From: Mercurialis annua
Lineage: Eukaryota; Streptophyta; Magnoliopsida; Malpighiales; Euphorbiaceae
Assembly: GCF_937616625.2 (NCBI RefSeq)
Contig: NC_065571.1
Coordinates: 27,230,201 to 27,294,200, forward strand
Length of the DNA: 64,000 nt
Direction of reading: 5' to 3'
The notes beneath the pieces were generated by a model. The model worked only from the letters and a program-made list of their open reading frames with translations. It was not told the DNA's origin and searched no databases. The first letter of the stretch is position 1, and each line of letters opens with the position of its first letter. Positions 13,822 through 24,770 of this stretch are shown here, one piece after another. The translations under genes were made by a program, and so were the position numbers.

Positions 13822-15650
13822 AAAAGGTGAAACGCTTTGATTCGTTTCGTAGTGTTTGTAAACGTTTTTCTTAAATCGCTAAAAAGATGAAACGTTCGGA
13901 TTTGTTTGGTAACGTTTGTAAATGTTTGGCTTAAATCGCTAAAAAGGTGAAACGTTTGGAATTGTTTCGTAATGTTTGTAAACGTTTGGCTTAAATCGCT
14001 AAAAAAGGTGAAACGTTTGGATTTGTTTTGTAATGTTTTTAAACGTTTTCCTTAAATCGCTATAAAGGTGAAACATTTGGATTTGTTTCGTTAAATGTTT
14101 GGCTTAAATCGCAAAAACGTAGAAATGTTTGGAATGTTTTCGTAATGTTTGTAAACGTTTTGCTTAAATCGCTAAAAAGATGAAACGTTCGGATTTGTTT
14201 GGTAACGTTTGTAAACGTTTGGCTTAAATCGCTAAAAAGGTGAAACGTTTGGAATTGTTTCGTAATGTATGTAAACGTTTGACTTAAATAGCTAAAAAGG
14301 TGTAACGTTTGGATTTGTTTCGTAATGTTTGTAATCGTTTTACTTAAATCGCTAAAAAGGTGAAACGTTGGGATTTGTTTCGTAACGTTTGTAAACGTTT
14401 GGCCTAAATAGCTAAAAAGGTGAAACATTTGGATTTGTTTCGAAATGTTTGTAAACATTTGGTTTAAATTGCTAAAAGGCGAAACGTTTGGATTTGTTTT
14501 GTAATGTTTGTAAACGGTTTGCTTAAATCGCTAAAAAGGTTAAACGTTTGGATTTGTTTTGTAACGTTTGTAAACGTTTGATTTAAATAGCTAAAAAGGT
14601 GAAACATTTGGATTTGTTTCGTAATGTTTGTAAACGTTTGGATTTGTTTCGCAACGTTGTAAACGTTTGGCTTAAATCGCTAAAAAGTTGAAACTTTTTG
14701 ATTTGTTTCGTAACGTTTGTAAACGTTTGGCTTAAATCACTAATAAGGTGAAACGTTTGGATTTGTTTCTTTAAACGTTTGGCTTAAATCGATAAAAAGT
14801 TAAAATGTTTAGATTTGTTTTGTAATGTTTGTAAACATTTTGCTTAAATCGCTAAAAGGCTGAAACGTTTCGATTTTCTTGGTAACGTTGTACACGTTTG
14901 GCTTAAATCGATAAAAGGTGAAACGTTTGGATTTATTTCGTAACGTTTGAAAATGTTTGGCTTCATTCGCTAAAAAGGCAAAACGTTTGGATTTGTTTTG
15001 TAACGTTTGCAAACGTTTGGCTTAAATTGCTAAAAAGGTGAAACATTTGGATTTGTTTCGTAACGTTTGTAAATGTTTGGCTTAAATCGCTAAAAAGGTG
15101 AAACGTTTGGATTTGTTTGGAAACGTTTGTAAACGTTTGGCTTAAATGGATATAAAAGTGAAACGTTTGGATTTGTTACGTAAAGTTTGTAAATGTTTGA
15201 CCTAAATCGCTAAAAAGGTGAATTGTATGGATTTGTTTCGTAACGTTCGTAAACGTTTAGCATAAATTGCTTAAAAGGTGAAATGATTGGATTTGTTTCG
15301 TAACGTTTGTAAACGTTTGGTTTAAATTGCTAAAAAGGGGAAATATTTGGATTTGTTTCATAACGTTTATAAGCGTTTGGCTTAAATTGCTAAGAAGGGG
15401 AAACGTTGGGATTTCTTTCGTAATGTTTGTAAACGTTTTGCTGAAATCGCTAAAAAGGTGAAACGGTTGGATTTGTTTCGTAACGTTTATAAACATTTGC
15501 TTCAATCGCTAAAAAGGTGAAACGTTTGGATTTGTTTCGTAATGTTTGTAAACGGTTTGCTTAAATCGCTAAAAGGTTGAAACGTTTGGATTTGTTTCGT
15601 AACATTTGTAAACGTTTGGCTTAAAAAGCTAAAAAGGAGAAACGTTTGGA
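13822..15650. repeat. Partial higher-order satellite block E
   Basis: Restarts with a CGCTTTGAT landmark monomer and follows block D (14060 matches 9131, 14809 matches 10680, 15257 matches 11337). The offset falls from 4929 to 4129 to 3920, so about 1 kb of monomers present in D is missing. Close similarity to D fades after roughly 15.6 kb. Confidence 0.65.
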
Positions 15651-15900
15651 TTTGTTTCGTAACGTTTGTAAACGTTTTGCTTAAATCGCTAAAAAGGTGA
15701 AACGTTTGGTTTTTATTTGTAACGTTTGTAAACGTTTGGCTTAAATCGGCAAAAAAGTGAAACGTTTGGATTTGTTACGTAACGTTTGTAAACGTTTGGC
15801 TAAAATTGCTAAAAAGGTGAAACACCTGGATTTGTTTCTTAACGTTTGTAAACGTTTGGCTTAAATTGCTAAATAGGGGAAACGCTTGGATTTGTTTCAT

Positions 15901-18900
15901 AACGTTTGTAAACGTTTGGCATAAAACACTAAGGAGGTGAAAATTTTGGATTTCTTTCGTAATGTTTTAAACGTTTGGGCTTAAATCTCAAAAATGGGAA
16001 AACGTTTGGATTTGTTTTGTAACGTCTATAAACGTATGGCTTAAATCGCTAAAAAGGTGAAACGTTTGGATTTGTTTCGTGACGTTTGTAAACGTTTGGC
16101 TTTAATTGCTAAAAAGGTGAAATGCTAGAATTTGTTTCGTAATGTTCATAAACGTTTGGCTTAAATCGCCAAAAATGTGAACGTTTGGATTGGTTTCGTA
16201 AAACTTTAAACGTATTGTTTTGTTTTGTAACGTTTGTAAACGTTTGGCTTAAATCGCTTAAAAGGTGAAATGTTTTGATTTGTTTCGTAACGTTTGTATC
16301 GTTTAGCTTAAATCGCTAAAAAGGTGAAACGTTTGGATTTGTTTCCTAATGTGTTTGGCTTAAATCGCTAAAAACTTGCAATGTTTAGATTTGTTTCATA
16401 ATGTTAGTAAACATTTTGCTTAAATCGCTAAAAAGATGAAACGTTTTGATTTTTTTCGTAACGTTGTACACGTTTGGCTTAAATCGCTAAATAGGTGAAA
16501 TGTTTGGATTTATTTCGTAACGTTTGTAAATATTTGGCTTCAATCGCTAAAAAGGTGAAACGTTTGGATTTGTTTTGTAGCGTTTGCAAACGTTTGTCTT
16601 AAATTGCTAAAAAGGTGAAACGTTTGAATTTGTTTCGTAATGTTTGTAAACGGTTTGCTTAAATCGCTAAACAGGTTAAACGTTTGGATTTGTTTTGTAA
16701 CGTTTGTAAACGTTTGGCTTAAATAGCTAAAAAGGTGAAATATTTGGATTTGTTTCGTAACGTTTGTAAACGTTTGGCTTAAATCGCTGAAAAGGTGAAA
16801 CGTTCGGTTTTGTTTCGTAAAGTTTGTAAACGTTTGGCTTAAATAATTAAAAAGGTGAAACGTTTGGATTTGTTTCGTTAAACGTTTGGCTTAAATCGCA
16901 AACACGTAGAAATGTATGAATTTGTTTCGTATTGTTTGTAAACGTTTTGCTTAAATAGCTAAAAAGATGAAAAGTTCGGATTTGTTTGGTAACGTTTGTA
17001 AACGTTTGGCTTAAATCGCTAAAAAGGTGAAGCGTTTGGAATTGTTTCGTAAAGTTTGTAAACGTTTAGCTTAAATCGCTAAAAAGGTGAAACGTTTGGA
17101 TTTGTTTCTTAATGTTTGTAAACGTTTCACTTAAATCGCTAAAAAGGTGAAACGTTGGGATTTGTTTCGCAACGTTTGTAAACGTTCGGCTTAAATAGCC
17201 AAAAAGGTGAAACATTTGGATTTGTTTCGAAATGTTTGTAAACGTTTGGCTTAAATTGCTAAAAGGCGAAACGTTTGGATTTATTTTGTAATGTTTGTAA
17301 ACGGTTTGCTTAAATCGCTAAAAAGGTGAAACGTTTGGATTTGTTTTGTAACGTTTGTAAACGTTTGATTTAAATAGCTAAAAAGGTGAAACGTTTGGAT
17401 TTGTTTCGTAATGTTTGTAAACGTTTGGATTTGTTTCGTAACGTTGTAAATGTTTGGCTTAAATCGCTTAAAAGCTGAACGTTTTGATTTGTTTCGTAAC
17501 GTTTGTAAACGTTTGACCTAAATCGCTAATAAGGTGAAACGTTTGGATTTGTTTCCTGAAACGTTTGGCTTAAATCGCTAAAAAGTTGAAATGTTTAGAT
17601 TTTTTTCGTTATGTTTGTAAACATTTTGCTTAAATCGATAAAAAGCTGAAACATTTAGATTTTTTTGGTAACGTTGTACACGTTTGGCTTAAATCTCTAA
17701 AAAGGGGAAACGTTTGGATTTATTTCATAACGTTTGTAAATGTTTCGCTTCAGTCGCTAAAAAGGCAAAACGTTTGGATTTGTTTTGTAACGTTTGCAAA
17801 TGTTTGGCATAAACGGCTAAAAAGGTGAAACGTTTGGATTTGTTTCGTAACGTTTGTAAATGTTTGCCTTAAATCGCTAAAAAGGTGAAACGTTTGCATT
17901 TGTTCCGAAACGTTTGTAATCGTTTGGCTTAAATGGATAAAAAAGGGAAACATTTGGATATGTTACGTAAAGTTTGTAAACGTTTGGCTTAATTTGTTAA
18001 AAAGGTGAAACGCTTGGATTTGTTTCTTAACGTTTGTAAACGTTTGGCTTAAATTGCTAAAAAGGTGAAAATTTTGGATTTGTTTCTTAACCTTTGTAAA
18101 TGTTTGGCTTAAATCGCTAAAAAGGGGAAACGTTTGGATTTCTTTCATACGTTTGTAAACGTTTGGCTTAAATCACTAAAAAGGTGAATTGTATGGATTT
18201 GTTTCGTAACGTTTGTAAATGTTTGGCATAAATAGCTTAAAAGGTGAAATGATTGGATTATTTTCGTAATATTTGTGAACGTTTGGTTTAAATTGCTAAA
18301 AAGGTGAAATATTTGGATTTGTTTCATAACGTTTATAAGCGTTTGGCTTAAATTGCTAAGAAGGGAAAACGTTTGGATTTGTTTCGTAATGTTTGTAAAC
18401 GTTTTGCTGAAATCGCTAAAAAGGTGAAACAGTTGGATTTGGTTCGTAACGTTTATAAACATTTGCTTCAATCGCTAAAAAGGTGAAACGTTTGGATTTG
18501 TTTCGTAATGTTTGTAAACGGTTTGCTTAAATCGCTAAAAGGGTGAAACGTTTGAATTTGTTTCATAACGTTTGTAAATGTTTGGCTTAAATAGCTAAAA
18601 AGGAGAAACGTTTAGATTTGTTTCATAATGTTTGGCTTAAATCACTAAAAAGGTGAAACGTTTGGTTTTGATTTGTAACGTTTGTAAACGTTTGGCTTAA
18701 ATCGGTAAAAAAGTGAAACGTTTGGCTAAAATTGCTAAAGAGGTGAAACACTTGGATTTGTTTCGTAACGTTTGTAAACATTTGGCATAAAACACTAAGG
18801 AGGTGAAATGTTTGGATTTCTTTCGTAATGTTTTAAACGTTTGGGCTTAAATCTCAAAAATGGGGAAACGTTTGGATTTGTTTTGTAACGTCTATAAACG

Positions 18901-21900
18901 TATGGCTTAAATCGCTAAAAAGGTGAAACGTTTGGATTTATTTTGTAACGTTTGTAAACGTCTGGCTTTAATTGCTAAAAAGGTGAAACGCTAGAATTTG
19001 TTTCGTAATGTTCGTAAACGTTTGGCTTAAATCCCTAAAAATGTGAAACGTTTGGATTGGTTTCGTAACACTTTAAACGTTTGGTTTTGTAAACGTTTGG
19101 CTTAAATCGCTTAAAAGGTGAAACATTTTGATTTGTTTCGTAAAGTTTGTAAACGTTTGGCTTAAATTGCTAAAAAGGTGAAACGTTTGGATTTGTTTCC
19201 TAATGTGTTTGGCTTAAATCGCTTAAAAGTTGAAATGTCTAGATTTGTTTCGTAATGTTTGTAAACATTTTGCTTAAATCGCTAAAGAGCTGAAACGTTA
19301 AGATTTTTTTCGTAACGTTGTACATGTTTGGCTTAAATCGCCAAAAATTTGAATAGTTTGGATTTATTCCGTAATGTTTGTAAATGTTTGGCTTCAATCG
19401 CTAAAAAGGTGAAACGTTTGGATTTATTTTGTAACGTTTACAAACGTTTGGCTTAAATTGCTAAAAAGGTGAAACGTTTGGATATGTTTCGTAACGTTTG
19501 TAAATGTTTGGCATAAATCGCTAAAAAGGTGAAACGTTTGGATTTGTTTCAAAACGTTTGTTAACGTTTGGCTTAAATGGATAAAAAAGTGAAACATTTG
19601 GATTTGTTACGTAACGTTTGTAAATGTTTGGCTTAATTTGTTAAAAAGGTGAAACGCTTTGATTTGTTTCGTAACGTTTGTAAACGTTTGGCTTAAATTG
19701 CTAAAAAGGTGAAACGCTTGGATTTGTTTCATAACGTTTGTAAACGTTTGGCTTAAATTGCTAAAAAGGTGAAAATTTTGGATTTGTTTCTTAACCTTTG
19801 TAAATGTTTGGCTTAAATCGCTAAAAAGGGGAAACGTTTGGATATATTTCATACCTTTGTAAATGTTTGGCCTAAATCACTAAAAAGGTGAATTATATGG
19901 ATTTGTTTCATAACGTTTGTAAACGTTTGGCATAAATAGCTTAAAAGGTGAAATGATTGGATTTGTTTCGTAACGTTTGTAAACGTTTGGTTTAAATTGC
20001 TAAAAAGGTGAAATATTTGGATTTGTCTCATAATGTTTATAAGCGTTTGGCTTAAATTACTAAGAAGGGGACACGTTTGGATTTATTTCGTAATGTTTGT
20101 AAACATTTTGCTTAAATCGCTAAAAAGGTGAAATGGTTGGATTTGTTTCGTAATGTTTATAAACATTTTCTTCAATCGCTAAAAAGGTGAAACGTTTGGA
20201 TTTGTTTCGTAGTATTTGTAAACGGTTTACTTAAATCGCTAAAAGGGTGAAACGTTTGGATTTGTTTCGTAACGTTTGTAAATGTTTGGCTTAAATAGCT
20301 AAAAAGGAAAAACGTTTGGATTTGTTTCGTAACGTTTGTAAACGTTAGGCTTAAATCGTTAAAAAGGTGAAACGTTTGGTTTTGATTTGTAACGTTTGTA
20401 AACGTTTGGCTTAAATCGGTAAAAAAGAGAAACGTTTGGATTTGTTATGTAACGTTTGTAAACGTTTGGCTTAAATTGCTAAAAAGGTGAAACACTTGGA
20501 TTTGTTTCTTATCGTTTGTAAACGTTTGGCTTAAATTGCTAAAAAGGTGAAACGCTTGGATTTGTTTCAAAACGTTTGTAAACGTTTGGCATAAAACACT
20601 AAGAAGGTGAAATGTTTGGATTTCTTTCGTAATATTTTAAACGTTTGGGCCTAAATCGCAAAAATGGGGAAACGTTTGGATTTATTTCGTAACGTCTATA
20701 AACGTATGGCTTATATCGCTAAAAAGGTGAAACGTTTGGATTTGTTTCGTAACGTTTGTAAATATTTGGCTTTAATTGCTAAAAAGGTGAAACGCTAGTA
20801 TTTGTTTCGTAACGATTGTAAATGTTTAACGTAAATTACTAATAAGGTGAAATGCTTGAATATATTTCAGAACGTTTGTAAACGTTTAGCTTAAATTTCT
20901 AAAAAGGTGAAACGCTTGGATTTGTTTCGTAACGTTTGTAAACGTTTGGCTTAAATTGCTAAAAAGGTGAAAGATTTGTATTTGTTTCGTAACCTTTGTA
21001 AATGTTTGGCTTAAATCACTAAAAAGGTGAAACGTTTGGATTTCATTCATACGTTTGTAAACGTTTGGCTTAAATCACTAAAAAGGTGAATTGTATGGAT
21101 TTCTTGCGTAACGTTTGTAAACGTTTGACTTAAATCGCTTAAAAGGTGAAATGATTGAATTAGTTTCGTAACGTTTGTAAACGTTTGGCTTAAATTGCTA
21201 AGAAAGTGAAACGCTTGGATTTGTTTCGTAGTGTTTGTAAACGTTTTGCTTAAATTGCTAAAAAGGTGAAACATTTGGATTTGTTTCGTAACATTTGTAA
21301 ACATTTGCTTAAATCGCTAAAAAGGTGAAACGTTTGGATTTGTTTCGTAATGTTTGTAAACGGTTAGCTTAAATCGCTAAGAGGGTGAAACGTTTGGATT
21401 TGTTTTGTAACGTTTGTAAACGTTTGGCTTAAATAGCTAAAAAGGTGAAATATTTGGATTTGTTTCGTAACGTTTGTTAACGTTTGGCTTAAATCGCTAA
21501 AAAGGTGAGACTTTTGGTTTTGATTCGAAACTTTTGTAAATGTTTGGCTTAAATCGCTTAAACGGTGAAACGTTTGGTTTTTTTTCGTAACGTTTATAAA
21601 CATTTGGCTTAAATCACTAAAAATGTGAAACATTTGGTTTTGTTTCGTAACGTTTGTAAGCTATTGGCTTAAATCTCTTAAAAGGTGAAACGTTTGGATT
21701 TGTTTTGTTAAACGTTTGGCTTAAATCGCTAAAAGGGGAAACGTTTGGATTTGTTTCGTAACGTTTGTAAACGTTTGGCTTAAATCGCTAAAAAGGCGAA
21801 ACGTTTGGATTTGTTTCGTTATGTTTGTAAACATTTTCCTTAAATCGCTAAAAAGGCGAAACTTTTGGATTTGTTTTGTAGCATTTGTAAACGTTTGGCT

Positions 21901-24770
21901 TAAATAGCTAAAAAGGTGAAACATTTGGATTTGTTGCGTACCGTTTGTAAACGGTTTGCTTAAATTGCTAAAAAGGTGAAACGTTTGGATTTGTTTCGTA
22001 ATGTTTGTAAACGTTTGGCTTAAATAGATAAAAAAAGGTGAAACATTTGGATTTGTTTCGTAACCTTTGTAAACGTTTGGCTTAAATCGCTAAAGAGGGG
22101 AAACGTTTGGTTTTGTTTCGTAACGTTTGTAAACGTTTGGCTTAAATCGATAAAAAAGTGAAACGTTTGGATTTGTTACGAAACGGTTGTAAACTTTTGG
22201 CTTATATTGCTAAAAAGGTGAAACACTTGGATTTGTTTCGTAACTTTGTAAACGTTTGGGTTAAATTGCTAAAAAGGTGAAACACTTGGATTTGTTTTGT
22301 AACGTTTGTAAAAGTTTGGCTTAAATAGCTAAAAATGTGAAACGCTTAGATTTATTTTGTAACGTTTGTAAATGTTTGGCTGAAATTGCTAAAAAGATGA
22401 AAAGCTTGGTTTTGTTTCGTAACATTTGTAAAGGTTTGGTTTAAATCGTTAAAAATGTAAAATGTTTGGATTTGTTTCATAACGTTTTAAAAGTTTTGTT
22501 TTGTTTTGTAACATTTGTAAACGTTTGGCTTAATTCGCAAAAATGGGGAAACAATTGGATTTTTTTCGTAAGGTTTATAAACGTATGGCTTAAATCGCTA
22601 AAAACGTGACACGTTTGGATTTGTTTCTCAACGTTTGTAAAAGTTTGGCTTAAATTGCTAAAAAGGTGAAACACTAGAATTTGTTTTGCAACGTTTGTAA
22701 ACGTTTGGCATAAATTCCTAAAAAGGTGAATCACTTGAATTTGTTTCAGAACGTTTCTAAACGTTTCGCTTAAATTGCTAAAAAGGTGAAACGCTTTGAT
22801 TTGTTTTGTAACGTTTGTAAATGTTTGGCTTAAATTGCTAAAAAGGTGAAAAATTTAAATTTGTTTCGTAACATTTGTAAATGTTTGGCTTAAATCGCTA
22901 AAAAGGGGAAACGTTTGGATTTCTTTCATACGTTTGTAAAAGTTTGGCTTAAATCACTAAAAAGGTGAAATGTATGGATTTGTTTCGTAACGTTTGCAAA
23001 CGTTTGGCTTAAATCGCTTAAAAGGTGAAATGATTAGATTTGTTTCGTAACGTTTGTAAACGTTTGGCTTAAATCGCTAAAAAGGTGAGACTTTTGGTTT
23101 TGTTTCGTAACGTTTGTAAATGTTTGGCTTAAATCGCTTAAAAGGTGAAACGTTTGGTTTTGTTTCGTAACGTTTGTAAACGTTTGGCTTAAATCGCTAA
23201 AAAGGTGAAACATTTGGTTTTGTTTCGTAACGTTTGTAAACGTTTGGCTTAAATCGCTTTAAAGGGGAAACGTTTGGATTTGTTTTGTTAAACGTTTGGC
23301 TTAAATCGCTAAAAAATTGAAATGTTTGGATTTGTTTCGTAATGTTTGTCAACGTTTTGCTTAAATCGCTAAAAAGGTGAAACATTTGGATTTGTTTGGT
23401 AACGTTTGTAAACGTTTGGCTTAAATCGCTAAAAAGGTGAAACGTTTGGATTTGTTTTGTAACATTTGTAAACGTTTGGCTTAATTCACTAAAAAGGGGA
23501 AACGTTTGGATTTGTTTCGTAATGTTTGTAAACATTTTACTTAAATCGCTAAAAAGGTGAAACGTTTGGATTTGTTTTGTAACGTTTGTAAACGTTTGGC
23601 TTAAATAGCTAAAAAGGTGAAACGTTTGGATTTGTTTCGTAACGTTTGTAAACAGTTTTCTTAAATTGATAAAAAGGTGAAACATTTGGATTTGTTTCGT
23701 AACGTTTGTAAACGTTTGGCTTAAATAGCTAAAAAGGTGAAACGTGTGGATTTGTTTCGTAACATTTGTAAACGTTTGGCTTAAATCGCTAAAAAGGTGA
23801 AACATTTGGTTTTGTTTCGTAGCGTTTGTAAACGTTTGGCTTAAATCGATAAAAAATTGAAACGTTTGGATTTGTTACGAAACGTTTGTAAACTTTTGGC
23901 TTAAATTGCTAATAAGGTAAAACACTTGGTTTTGTTTCGTAACTTTGTAAACGTTTGGCTTAAATTGCTAAAAAGGTTAAACGCTTGGATTTGTTTCGTA
24001 ACGTTTGTAAACGTTTGGCATAAAACACTAAAGAGGTGAAATGTTTGGATTTGTTTCGTAATGTTTTAAACGTTTGGCTTAAATCGCAAAAATGGGGAAA
24101 CGATTGGATTTGTTTCGTAAAGTTTATAAACGTATGGCTTAATTCGCTAAAAAGGTGACACGTTTGGATTTGTTGCTCAACGTTGGTAAAAGTTTGGCTT
24201 AAATTGCTAAAAAGGAGAAACACTAGAATTTGTTTCGTAGCGTTTGTAAACGTTTGGCTTAAATTCCTATAAAGGTGAAACTCTTGAATATGTTTTAGAA
24301 CATTTGTAAACGTTTAGCTTAAATTGCTAAAAAGGTGAAACACTTTGATTTGTTTTGTAACGTTTGTAAACGTTTGGCTTAAATTGCTAAAAAGGTGAAA
24401 AATTTGGATTTGTTTCGTAACCTTTGTAAATGTTTGGCTTAAATCGCTAAAAAGGTGAAACGTTTCGATTTCTTTCATACGTTTGTAAAAGTTTGGCTTA
24501 AATCACTAAAAAGGTGAATTGTATGGATTTGTTTCGTAAAGTTTGCAAACGTTTGGCTTAAATCGTTTAAAAGGTGAAATGATTGGAATTGTTTCGTAAC
24601 GTTTGTAAACATTTGGCTTAAACTACTAAAAATGTGAAACGCTTAAATTTGTTTCAGAACGTTTGTAAACGATTAGTTTAAATTGCTAAAAAGGTGAAAC
24701 GCTTGGATTTGTTTCATAACGTTTGTAAACGTTTGGTTTAAGTTGCTAAAAAGGTGGAACGCTTGGTTTT
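15901..24770. repeat. 60-bp satellite array, moderately diverged part
   Basis: Same monomer and orientation as upstream, but the block structure is looser. The marker CATAAAACAC recurs at 15920, 18786, 20590 and 24019, spaced 2866, 1804 and 3429 bp, so the higher-order period is irregular. Several monomers are 50 bp (GTAACGTTTGG running straight into CTT) or 90 bp (two B halves then an A half). The longest minus-strand open frame of the window, 202 codons at 23197-23805, is in-frame satellite. No other feature seen. Confidence 0.95.

Larger units (their letters stand above)
1..15900. repeat. 60-bp satellite array, recently homogenised part with kilobase-scale higher-order blocks
   Basis: Continuous head-to-tail monomers of about 60 bp. 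Each monomer is a 30-bp half A (AAACGTTTGG then CTTAAATCGC and an A-rich GGTG end) and a 30-bp half B (AAACGTTTGG then ATTTGTTTCG). A near-consensus monomer lies at 60018-60077. In this part the order of variant monomers repeats over kilobases with few differences, for example 3644 onward against 8893 onward. Variants mostly change CpG to TpG or CpA, or change monomer length. No gene, promoter or RNA gene was recognised. Minus-strand open frames of up to 192 codons here are translations of the repeat. Confidence 0.97.

Noticed and set aside
1..24770. CRISPR array
   Set aside because: Repeats are contiguous with no unique spacers, monomers are 60 bp and diverged, and the window is eukaryotic.
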